DNA of 7,252 nt, taken from positions 1 to 7,252 of the forward strand of contig DAOVNU010000035.1 in the NCBI GenBank assembly GCA_030630065.1, in the 5' to 3' direction. Origin of the DNA: a bacterium (lineage in GTDB: Bacteria; Ratteibacteria; UBA8468). Made by a program: the position numbers and the translations under genes. Under the pieces are notes generated by a model. It saw only the letters and a program-made list of their open reading frames with translations, was not told where the DNA came from and made no database searches. Position 1 is the first letter of the stretch, and each line of letters begins with the position of its first letter. Shown here in pieces: positions 1-5,989 of the stretch.

Positions 1-295
1 ATAACATCTTCTCCACAACGTTCTGGGTGGCAATTCCGGCGTGGTCTGTCCCGGGCAGCCAGAGGCAATTAAAACCAGACATCCTTTTATAGCGGATAAT
101 AATATCCTGAATGGTATTATTTAAGGCATGACCCATATGCAAACTGGCGGTGATATTGGGCGGAGGGATAACAATGGTATACGGCCTTTTTTTGGAATTG
201 TTTTCCCCGTAAAAATAGTTATTTCTCAACCAGAAACGATACCATTTCTCCTCAATCCCTTTTGGGTTATACTGACTGGGAATCTCCATTATCAT
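1..295 (-). CDS. valS: Valyl-tRNA synthetase, N-terminal part (runs off the left edge)
   Basis: Class I aminoacyl-tRNA synthetase that charges tRNA-Val in the cytoplasm. The reverse strand translates to 98 residues before the window edge. They include the opening NPKGIEEKWYRFW (residues 10-22), the ATP-binding HIGH signature as HMGH at residues 53-56 inside PPPNITASLHMGHAL, and WLPGTDHAGIATQ at residues 79-91. Together these are diagnostic of ValRS. The most upstream in-frame ATG is at 295, and a second in-frame ATG lies two codons later at 289. Neither has a Shine-Dalgarno sequence, and a strong promoter ends only 5 nt upstream of the first, so translation is probably leaderless. No T-box or other leader could fit upstream. 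The editing domain, KMSKS loop and anticodon-binding domain lie outside the window. The gene is divergent from the patatin gene. Confidence 0.96.
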   Translation of the reverse strand, partial: MIMEIPSQYNPKGIEEKWYRFWLRNNYFYGENNSKKRPYTIVIPPPNITASLHMGHALNNTIQDIIIRYKRMSGFNCLWLPGTDHAGIATQNVVEKML

Positions 296-299
296 TGCA

Positions 300-328
300 A
301 TTATAGTAAACTATTGGTTCAAAGTCAA
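300..328 (-). promoter_or_regulatory. Sigma70-type promoter of valS
   Basis: On the minus strand, -35 TTGACT (323-328, 5 of 6 consensus) is followed by a 17-nt spacer and a perfect -10 TATAAT (300-305). The expected start point, about 7 nt past the -10, is near 293, which falls at the valS initiation codons (ATG at 295 or 289). The match and spacing are seen directly; activity is inferred. Confidence 0.72.
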
Positions 329-344
329 TTTTGCAAAAATTGAC
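324..344. repeat. Perfect 9+9 inverted repeat spanning both divergent -35 boxes
   Basis: GTCAATTTT (324-332) and its exact reverse complement AAAATTGAC (336-344) flank the 3-nt centre GCA. The outer five bases of each arm belong to the -35 hexamers of the valS and patatin promoters. The inner four base pairs extend the symmetry beyond what two -35 boxes require. Its position would let one dimeric regulator cover both promoters, so it is a candidate operator. It could also be a chance by-product of two facing -35 elements beside A/T runs. Confidence 0.5.
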
Positions 345-368
345 AAAGTTCCGTCTACCCTCTAAAAT
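340..368 (+). promoter_or_regulatory. Sigma70-type promoter of the patatin gene
   Basis: A perfect -35 TTGACA (340-345), a 17-nt spacer and -10 TAAAAT (363-368, 5 of 6) lie just upstream of the plus-strand gene. Initiation near 375 would leave a leader of about 15 nt. That leader would still contain the AGGA at 379-382, 7 nt before the ATG at 390. Confidence 0.72.
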
Positions 369-389
369 AATCTATGATAGGATAATTAA

Positions 390-1211
390 ATGAAACTCTG
401 GCATAAGAGGAAAATTGGATTGGCGTTAGGAAGCGGTGCCGCCAAAGGGCTTGCCCATATCGGAGTCCTTGAGGTATTGGAAGAGGAAAAAATCCCTATT
501 CATTGCATTGCCGGGACAAGCATCGGGGCTTTAATCGGCGGTTTCTATGCCGCAGGATTAGGGATAAAAAAATTAAAGGAACTTGCTTATCAGACCGATT
601 GGAAAAGAATTGCCCTTTTATTCGCTCCTTCCCTCCCAAGAGGTGGTTTGGTAGGCGGAAAAAGAATTGAAAACCTTCTCCAGTCCTTTTTAGGAAGTAG
701 AAAAATAGAGGAATTACCGATTCCTTTCGCCTGTGTAGCAACCGACTTAACCTCAGGGGAAGAGGTAATAATCGACCGGGGAGATTTAGTAAAGGGGATT
801 AGAGCAAGTATCGCAATGCAGGGAATCTTAAGCCCCGCGATTCTTAACGGAAGAATGCTTATCGACGGCGGGATAATAAATCCTGTTCCCGTAAACATCC
901 TTAGCAGGATGGGAGCAAACTTCATTATCGCCTCAAACGTTAATCCCTCACTCAGCAAACCCCCGGTGAGAATAAAAGATATACAAACTAAAGAGAAGAT
1001 TGAAATTCCCAATATCTTCACCGTCCTTCTTCAATCGGCAAGTATTATGCAGCAAAAGATAACGGAGGACTCGCTTTCAGGCGCAAATCTGGTGATTAAC
1101 TCTCCTGTTTTTCACATTAAACTCCTTGAATTCCACCGAGCCAGGGAGGCGGTAGCGGCGGGGAGAAAAGCAATGAAGCAGGTCTTGGAAAACTGGGAGA
1201 AGGGGAGTTAA
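390..1211 (+). CDS. Patatin-like phospholipase (RssA/NTE-type serine acyl hydrolase)
   Basis: 273-residue patatin-domain lipid acyl hydrolase, expected to cleave acyl esters of (lyso)phospholipids with a Ser-Asp dyad. The motifs appear in the family's order: oxyanion-hole loop GSGAAKG at residues 14-20, nucleophile elbow GTSIG at 42-46 with Ser44, and DGG at 159-161 with Asp159 followed by NPVPV. RASIAMQGILSP at 138-149 corresponds to the conserved RAS segment. There is no signal peptide or clear membrane helix, and the domain fills the whole protein, as in small bacterial RssA/YlbK-type members, so it is probably cytoplasmic or peripheral at the inner membrane. The ATG at 390 has AGGA 7 nt upstream and its own promoter. 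It is transcribed away from valS, and its stop overlaps that of the converging LolA-like gene. The substrate cannot be read from sequence. Confidence 0.93.
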   Translation: MKLWHKRKIGLALGSGAAKGLAHIGVLEVLEEEKIPIHCIAGTSIGALIGGFYAAGLGIKKLKELAYQTDWKRIALLFAPSLPRGGLVGGKRIENLLQSFLGSRKIEELPIPFACVATDLTSGEEVIIDRGDLVKGIRASIAMQGILSPAILNGRMLIDGGIINPVPVNILSRMGANFIIASNVNPSLSKPPVRIKDIQTKEKIEIPNIFTVLLQSASIMQQKITEDSLSGANLVINSPVFHIKLLEFHRAREAVAAGRKAMKQVLENWEKGS

Positions 1212-1855
1212 AACTTATTGTCCAATAGGTTTGAAGAAATAAAGCCACCCTTTATTTTAAGATACCCGGAAGGAATAGTGCAGGTAAAATCTTTCTCAGA
1301 AATAAGCGGATTAAATTCTATTGATTTGCATTCATAGAATTCATAAACCAATGGGTCGTTTCTGGGTCCGATGATATGCTCCTTTTTTAAGAGAACCTTT
1401 TTCTCCTTATCTATCCAATAGATAAGATAAACCTCTGCCCCTTGATATTTCCCCCTGATTTCATAAATCTCTGCGCTTCTCCCGGCAATGGTTGCCTCTC
1501 TTATTTTTTGTGCTTCCCCAAAGGGACTCATCTTCAAGGGGATATGCCAGAAAGGTAAACTCCTCCACCCCTTGACATTAAATATTTTTACCTCTCTATT
1601 CCTTGCATCAATCTCATAGATATCTTTGCCATCGCAAATTAAATTATCATTGACTCTGAATTTTTTCCCTTTTACCAGAAGTTGAATTTTCTCTTTTCTT
1701 CCGGTTATTGCCGGTTTATACAGCCAACTGCTTCTAAAAGATTTGTCCCAGCTATTTACCTCAAATGCAATGCCGGCAGGTTTTCTCCTACCCCAGGCAG
1801 AGAGGCAAAAAAGAAAAAAAACACCTAAAAGAAAAATCAATCCTTTTTTACCCAT
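1208..1855 (-). CDS. Exported protein resembling the LolA / outer-membrane lipoprotein-sorting fold
   Basis: 215 residues with a clear N-terminal signal sequence: MGKKG, then a hydrophobic core to about residue 20 ending LSA-WG. There is no lipobox, so it is probably periplasmic. The remainder alternates short charged beta strands, for example IQLLVKGKKFRVND at 57-70 and CDGKDIYEIDARNREVKIF at 74-92. It then has the pattern AEIYEI...VYLIYWIDKEKKVLLKKE at about 128-159 and ends in CTIPSGYLK at 192-200. This open half-barrel pattern, with a 'WIDKE..' strand and a C-terminal 'F..IPSGY', is typical of the LolA/LolB/RseB-like lipoprotein-carrier fold. I call it on pattern, not on a catalytic motif. 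It is the last gene of the minus-strand group, starting 3 nt after the BNR gene with no good ribosome-binding site, which suggests coupled translation. Lipoprotein transport or hydrophobic ligand binding would be inference. Confidence 0.62.
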   Translation of the reverse strand: MGKKGLIFLLGVFFLFCLSAWGRRKPAGIAFEVNSWDKSFRSSWLYKPAITGRKEKIQLLVKGKKFRVNDNLICDGKDIYEIDARNREVKIFNVKGWRSLPFWHIPLKMSPFGEAQKIREATIAGRSAEIYEIRGKYQGAEVYLIYWIDKEKKVLLKKEHIIGPRNDPLVYEFYECKSIEFNPLISEKDFTCTIPSGYLKIKGGFISSNLLDNKF

Positions 1856-1858
1856 TTT

Positions 1859-2707
1859 TTAATTATTAGTTAATCTCTCCAAACCCTTCCAGGTCTTTCC
1901 CATATCCCCGGAGGTGGTCAGAAAAAGGTTGTACTTTACCCTTGAACTCGGAACAATGTTTAAGAGGTCAGGTTTATATCCCTGAAAGAGTAAATAAACT
2001 TTTCCTCTATAGACCTTTACGTAAGGGTCCTTCATCGGAACCAAAAAGCCAAAAGTTTCCGTGTGCCAGGTTTTTCCTCTATCCCGGGTATAGGAGAAAT
2101 AGAGGGTTTTCTCCTTTACATAAGAAAGATAAACAGTGTTATCGCTTTCGGTAAAGGAGATGCTACTCCCCTGACGTAATCTTTCGGTCTTCCAATCTCT
2201 TCCTCCGTTCTGAGAGACCGATAAATAGATATCGCGCACAATTTGCCCTCTCACAGACTGGTACCAAACTACATATGTTGTCCCTTGAGAATCGACGAAG
2301 ATTTTCGGATTGTATCCTTTACTCCCGGGGATTGTAATCGCGGTTGACCAACGCCTTCCGTAATCGGCTGATTTTGAAAACTGAATCGAGCGGGAGGAAC
2401 AAACAAAATAAAAATTATCCTTTTTATTAACAAAAAGAGCACTTCCCCAGGCACTATAGGTAAGAGAAACGCTGACTTTACCGATTTCCTGCCAACTTTT
2501 ACCGCCATTAACGGATTCCTCAATCGGCACCTCGGTCCCGCCGTATAATTTAGGGGTGCGGTAGAGATTCCCTTTAGTATCCTTGGCATCCCTGACTAAA
2601 AAATGATTTTCGTATTCCTCTTTAAGTTGGGAATTACTAATTCCCCTTCCCCACCTCCAGGCAGGAAGAATAAAGAAAATGAGAAATAAAACAACAACTT
2701 TCTTCAT
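1859..2707 (-). CDS. Exported BNR/Asp-box beta-propeller protein (sialidase-superfamily fold)
   Basis: 282 residues with a signal sequence (MKKVVVLFLIFFILPAW, about 1-17) and five Asp-box motifs of the S/T-x-D/N-x-G-x-x-W type: SVNGGKSW 65-72, SADYGRRW 113-120, SQNGGRDW 165-172, TRDRGKTW 207-214 and SGDMGKTW 266-273. Their spacing of 42-59 residues equals one propeller blade each. Asp-boxes are structural turns, found in sialidases but also in many non-enzymatic propellers. I do not see the N-terminal FRIP-type Arg motif of true sialidases, so sialidase activity should not be assumed. The ATG overlaps the upstream isomerase stop by 4 nt (ATGA), pointing to translational coupling. The protein stops only nine residues after the fifth Asp-box, so the propeller is either closed in an unusual way or shortened. 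Periplasmic or outer-surface location is inferred. Confidence 0.82.
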   Translation of the reverse strand: MKKVVVLFLIFFILPAWRWGRGISNSQLKEEYENHFLVRDAKDTKGNLYRTPKLYGGTEVPIEESVNGGKSWQEIGKVSVSLTYSAWGSALFVNKKDNFYFVCSSRSIQFSKSADYGRRWSTAITIPGSKGYNPKIFVDSQGTTYVVWYQSVRGQIVRDIYLSVSQNGGRDWKTERLRQGSSISFTESDNTVYLSYVKEKTLYFSYTRDRGKTWHTETFGFLVPMKDPYVKVYRGKVYLLFQGYKPDLLNIVPSSRVKYNLFLTTSGDMGKTWKGLERLTNN

Positions 2708-3573
2708 CCAATAATCTCTTGCAAATATTCAACGTCCTTCTTGAGAATTTCTTTTTCTTCTTCCCCGGGAAATTTGCTTAAGGACTCATCCTCAATGGTG
2801 ATGTCCCCGGTATAACCCGCCTCTTTAAGGATAGAGATTACCTTTTGGTGGTCAATGTCTCCTTCGTAAATCGGAGAAACGAACTTTCCGTATTCCCAGC
2901 CAATCTCCCTTTTTATCTCCCTTTTCTCCTGGGGATATTTGATGTTTTTGACATGGGTATGCTTAATCTTTCCGGCATAATAGCTCATAATCCCGTAAAT
3001 TTCGGAAAGTGGATAGCCATACCAGTAGAAGTTACCGGTATCAAGAGTTAAGCCCAACCTCTCGGAATCTACATTTTGTAAAATCTTGTCCAAAAACTCC
3101 TTTTCATTGGCTAATCGACCATGATTTTCCATACCCAAATTTACCCCTGTGTTTTCGGTCAGAGCAAGAATTTTTCTAACGGCAGAGGTGGCCTGAGGGA
3201 TAAAAATATCCGGCTTGGTCTCTTCACTGTGGGTAGCCAAATCAATTCTAATCGCCTTCACACCAACCTTTTTGGCAATTTCGCAGACCTCAACCGTCCA
3301 TTTAATTTCTTCCTCTAAATTCCCGGTATCAAAATCATTATGCATCAAAAAGGCACAGTGGTTTACACCGTTTTTGCTCAAACTCTCAGAGAAAGAAGCA
3401 ATCTCCTCTTCCAGAGAAAGGTCAAAAACCTTGCCTTCGTTACCCGGGAAATTAATGGTCTTACAATCTCTCCCGAGTTCAATCTCTATCGCCGAAACCC
3501 CTAATTCCTGCAATGCCTGCCAGGGGTTTTCATTTACCGATTTCAACATCACTTCTCTTATCGCGACATACAT
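2704..3573 (-). CDS. Sugar phosphate isomerase/epimerase-like TIM-barrel protein (AP endonuclease 2 / xylose isomerase-like family)
   Basis: 289 residues, the usual length for the xylose-isomerase-like TIM-barrel family (IolE/IolI, hydroxypyruvate isomerase, tagatose/psicose 3-epimerase and relatives). The expected metal ligands are present: Glu149 in GMENHG, Asp178 in LTLDTGN, His205/His207 in KHTHVKN, and Glu261 in ITIEDES at the end of the last strand. EGDIDHQKVISILKEAGYTG at 237-256 is the family's C-terminal helix-strand signature. There is no signal peptide, so it is cytoplasmic, probably binding a divalent metal and acting on a keto-sugar or sugar acid. The exact substrate is not predictable. 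The ATG at 3573 is supported by AGGAG at 3580-3584, 6 nt upstream. It lies 34 nt after the M50 protease gene and overlaps the BNR start by 4 nt, so it is the middle gene of the operon. Confidence 0.87.
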   Translation of the reverse strand: MYVAIREVMLKSVNENPWQALQELGVSAIEIELGRDCKTINFPGNEGKVFDLSLEEEIASFSESLSKNGVNHCAFLMHNDFDTGNLEEEIKWTVEVCEIAKKVGVKAIRIDLATHSEETKPDIFIPQATSAVRKILALTENTGVNLGMENHGRLANEKEFLDKILQNVDSERLGLTLDTGNFYWYGYPLSEIYGIMSYYAGKIKHTHVKNIKYPQEKREIKREIGWEYGKFVSPIYEGDIDHQKVISILKEAGYTGDITIEDESLSKFPGEEEKEILKKDVEYLQEIIG

Positions 3574-3583
3574 TTTTTTCTCC

Positions 3584-3629
3584 TAAATTAGGGACAGCGA
3601 CCCTTTTTTAAATACTTACAACTGTCCCC
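3584..3629. repeat. Inverted repeats at the M50 / isomerase junction
   Basis: GGGACAG (3591-3597) and CTGTCCC (3622-3628) form a 7-bp inverted repeat, plus one possible G-U pair, around the M50 stop codon. Nested at 3584-3610 is a smaller interrupted palindrome, TAAA..AGGG and CCCT..TTTA around ACAGCGA. In the minus-strand mRNA the larger stem would end 6 nt before the isomerase AGGAG. No U-run follows it, so it does not look like an intrinsic terminator. It may be an intercistronic stem or a small REP-like element. Confidence 0.45.
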
Positions 3630-4237
3630 AGCAGAACTGCACCTAAAACTTCCACGAGGTTCCAGACAACGTTAAACAATCCGGAGATAAAGAGGAACAT
3701 TACGATAAAGATTCCAAAGGGCTCCAGCCGGCGGTAGGATGCCTCTAAACGAGGCGGTAATAAAGCGCTGACAACCCGGGAGCCATCTAAAGGGGGAATG
3801 GGAATCAGGTTAAAGATTGCCAGGAGCAAATTAATGAGACAGCCGTATGTTAGAAGAAGACCAAAAGCAGACCTGGGGCTTAGATTAAAAATCCGAAAGA
3901 GGAAGGCAATAAAAAAAGCCAGGATAATATTGCTTAAAGGTCCGGCAACCCCGGTAAAGAAAATCCCTTTTTTGTAATCCCTGAAGTTATAAGGGTTAAT
4001 CGGTACCGGCTTTGCCCAGCCAAAAGCGAATCTTCCTCCGGAGATAAGGAGCATAAAAATGGGTAAAAAGATTGTTCCCATCGGGTCAATATGGGGGAGC
4101 GGATTTAAGGTCAGCCGTCCCATTATCTTTGCGGTATCATCCCCACAGAGTAATGCCGCATAACCATGACTGCATTCATGAATAATGATGGAGAAGAACA
4201 AAACCGTTAAAAGAGTAATTAAAAATATAGGATTCAT
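3608..4237 (-). CDS. Site-2-protease-type zinc metalloprotease, peptidase family M50 (YwhC-like)
   Basis: 209-residue polytopic inner-membrane metalloprotease of the short, PDZ-less M50B group. Zinc-site motif HExxH is HECSH at residues 20-24 in the first membrane helix. The second signature, NLIPIPPLDG at 143-152, carries the third ligand Asp151. HIDPMGT (49-55) and GWAKPVPIN (73-81) are conserved landmarks of this subfamily. Hydrophobic segments lie at about 4-19, 54-66, 92-115, 125-148 and 172-205. Such proteases cleave substrates within the membrane, but the substrate of this subfamily is generally unknown. The start overlaps the murJ stop as ATGA, so the two are translationally coupled; a GGAGG/GAGAG stretch lies further upstream within murJ. 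All active-site residues are intact. Confidence 0.93.
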   Translation of the reverse strand: MNPIFLITLLTVLFFSIIIHECSHGYAALLCGDDTAKIMGRLTLNPLPHIDPMGTIFLPIFMLLISGGRFAFGWAKPVPINPYNFRDYKKGIFFTGVAGPLSNIILAFFIAFLFRIFNLSPRSAFGLLLTYGCLINLLLAIFNLIPIPPLDGSRVVSALLPPRLEASYRRLEPFGIFIVMFLFISGLFNVVWNLVEVLGAVLLGTVVSI

Positions 4238-5760
4238 TTTATTGCTCTCATCTCCTCCCTCTTGAAAAGACGAGAGAAAAAGAGATAAAAAACAACCCCC
4301 ATTATAGCAGGAATAAGCACTAAAGCAAATCTATTACTTAAAACAGGAATCCTCCGGCAAAAAAGTAAAGAGCCCCAGACCAAAAACCCCATCAAGCCCG
4401 AGATAAAAACGGTCTTTAAAGATGATAAAAGAATTTCTTTACCCTCCAGCCCTTTCAACCTCTTCGCCAAGATAAAAGATAAAATCGCAAGATTGAGAAT
4501 GCCCACGAGAGCGGTGGAGAGAGCAATCCCGCCCTGCCGTAAAGGTCCCATTAGAATAAGGTCTAAAATAATGTTGGCAAGAATGGAGAGAATACCTACC
4601 TTTACCGGTGTCCGGGTATCCTGGATACTATAGAAACCTCTGACCACAATGATGGAGGTTGCATAGGCAAAAAGACCCAAGGAATAGAAGAGCAAGGCAA
4701 AAGCGGTATTATCTACCGAGGTGCTCGTAAAAAGCCCGCGCTGAAAGAGCAGAGAAATGATTGGTTTCCTTAGCAAAATCAAACCAACGGAAGAGGGAAT
4801 AATGATGAAGAGAACGTTGCGCAAAGCAAAGGATAGGGTTTCTTTTAATTTTCTCATCTCTCCCCGGGCAAAGTAGGTAGACAAACTTGGCAGGGTTGCG
4901 GTAGCCATCGCCACCCCAAAAACCCCAAGAGGCAGTTGCATCAAACGGTTGGCATACCAGAGGGAGGAGACCATCCCCGAACCAAGTTTTATCGCCAGGA
5001 AACTATCCACCAAAATATTGATGGGGGTAACCGCCAGCCCGATAATAGAGGGCGCAAGGAGAATTGCCATTCTTTTAATCGCCGGATGAGAAAAATTAAA
5101 ATTAAACCGAATCCTTAATTTTCTTTTCTTTAATGCCGGTAATTGAATCAGGAATTGACCCAGGCCGCCGATTAACACCCCGATTGCCAATCCGAAAATT
5201 CTTTTCTCTATAGTTTCCCCGAATAAAGGACAGAGAAGAAAAATTGCGCCAATCCAGCAGACATCAAGCATAATCGGGGCAAATGCGGAAGCGGTAAAAT
5301 GCTGATAGGAATTCAGGATACCCATCACGATTGCCGCCAGAGAAATCAACGTAAGATAGGGCAGAGTGATTTTAAGCAATCTCAGAATAAGTGCGGTCTT
5401 ATCGGAGAAATGAAAAAAATGGGAAAAAAGAGAAATCCCCGCGATTGAGAGAATCACCAGGGATAAGGTCGCCACCAATGAAAGGGTAAAGGCAATACTG
5501 GCTACCTTTTCCGTCTCTTTTTTTTCTTTTGTGGTTACGTATCCGGTGAAAACCGGAATAAAGGCGGTGGAAAGTGCCCCCTCGGCAAAGAGGCGCCGGA
5601 AGAAGTTGGGAATCATAAAGGCGATGATGAAGGCATCATAAACTATGGTTGTGCCAAAGAAGTTTGCGGTTACTACCTCTCGGCCCAATCCGGCAAACCG
5701 AGAGAAAATGGTAGCTAAAGCAATAATCCCTGCGGCGCGGACAATATGCTTACTTTCCAC
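4234..5760 (-). CDS. murJ: Lipid II flippase MurJ (MviN family)
   Basis: 508 residues, the normal length for MurJ, with many hydrophobic helices across the whole protein (the family has 14). It flips undecaprenyl-linked peptidoglycan precursor (lipid II) to the outer face of the inner membrane. Landmarks are SRFAGLGREVV at 20-30, YDAFIIAFMIPNFFRRLFAE at 41-60 with the cavity-lining Arg/Glu residues, ALSTAFIPVF at 62-71, and NRLMQLPLGVFGVAMATATL at 271-290. The start is a GTG at 5760. Reading upstream in frame to a stop at about 5820 gives no other ATG, GTG or TTG, so the GTG is forced unless initiation is internal. No Shine-Dalgarno sequence precedes it. It is the first gene of the five-gene minus-strand set and overlaps the M50 gene by 4 nt. 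Confidence 0.95.
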   Translation of the reverse strand: MESKHIVRAAGIIALATIFSRFAGLGREVVTANFFGTTIVYDAFIIAFMIPNFFRRLFAEGALSTAFIPVFTGYVTTKEKKETEKVASIAFTLSLVATLSLVILSIAGISLFSHFFHFSDKTALILRLLKITLPYLTLISLAAIVMGILNSYQHFTASAFAPIMLDVCWIGAIFLLCPLFGETIEKRIFGLAIGVLIGGLGQFLIQLPALKKRKLRIRFNFNFSHPAIKRMAILLAPSIIGLAVTPINILVDSFLAIKLGSGMVSSLWYANRLMQLPLGVFGVAMATATLPSLSTYFARGEMRKLKETLSFALRNVLFIIIPSSVGLILLRKPIISLLFQRGLFTSTSVDNTAFALLFYSLGLFAYATSIIVVRGFYSIQDTRTPVKVGILSILANIILDLILMGPLRQGGIALSTALVGILNLAILSFILAKRLKGLEGKEILLSSLKTVFISGLMGFLVWGSLLFCRRIPVLSNRFALVLIPAIMGVVFYLFFSRLFKREEMRAIK

Positions 5761-5767
5761 AGAGAAA

Positions 5768-5796
5768 ACATTACCATAATGGGCTTTTGTTGTAAA
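5768..5796 (-). promoter_or_regulatory. Possible promoter for the murJ operon
   Basis: On the minus strand TTTACA (5791-5796, 5 of 6 for -35) is followed by 17 nt and then TAATGT (5768-5773), preceded by TG as in an extended -10. The -10 itself matches only 3 of 6. The predicted start point falls on or next to the GTG at 5760, which would agree with the missing ribosome-binding site. It is weaker than the valS promoter and should be treated as a candidate. Confidence 0.35.
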
Positions 5797-5820
5797 GGTA
5801 AAAAATCTGCTTATAACTTA

Positions 5821-5876
5821 CCCCTACACCTACCTCCTTCCTTGTCAAAAAAGGGGGGACTTGAGGAGGGAGATTC
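5821..5876. repeat. C/G-rich hairpin element of dispersed-repeat type
   Basis: The spacer between the FGE-like gene and murJ contains a pyrimidine-rich then purine-rich block. TCCTTCCTT (5835-5843) can pair with AAGGGGGGA (5851-5859) in plus-strand RNA, giving 9 bp with two G-U pairs and a 7-nt loop. CCTCC at 5833-5837 and GGAGG at 5865-5869 offer an alternative outer pairing. The pattern 'CCTCCTTCCTTGTCAAAAAA' followed by a G-run and a GGAGGGAGATT end resembles short intergenic repeats present in many copies in numerous bacterial genomes. There is no following T-run, so it is not a standard terminator. Copy number cannot be judged from one window. Confidence 0.45.
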
Positions 5877-5989
5877 CTATACAATTTAATTATAACGCTA
5901 AAGGATAGTTTCTCCCCCAAGAAGTTTTCTATATCAATATCGAGAGTATCTTTTTTGTGCCCGATAGAACTGGTTCATGGTAATAGTAT

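Noticed and set aside
128..343. Plus-strand open frame of 71 codons
   Set aside because: It lies opposite valS, whose reverse-strand reading contains diagnostic ValRS motifs; the plus-strand product has no recognisable feature.
590..1021. Minus-strand open frame of 143 codons inside the patatin gene
   Set aside because: The opposite strand carries an intact patatin domain with all motifs; this frame has no ribosome-binding site and is a shadow.
1859..2707. Calling the BNR protein a sialidase enzyme
   Set aside because: Only Asp-boxes are visible. The FRIP-type Arg motif and the catalytic Asp/Tyr/Glu arrangement were not found, and Asp-boxes occur in many non-enzymatic propellers.
3215..3586. 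Plus-strand open frame of 123 codons opposite the isomerase-like gene
   Set aside because: The minus strand holds the metal-site motifs of a TIM-barrel enzyme. The plus frame lacks any known motif or start signal.
5835..5859. Hairpin considered as an intrinsic terminator for the FGE-like gene
   Set aside because: The stem is best in plus-strand RNA, whereas both flanking genes are on the minus strand. No T-run follows on the relevant strand.
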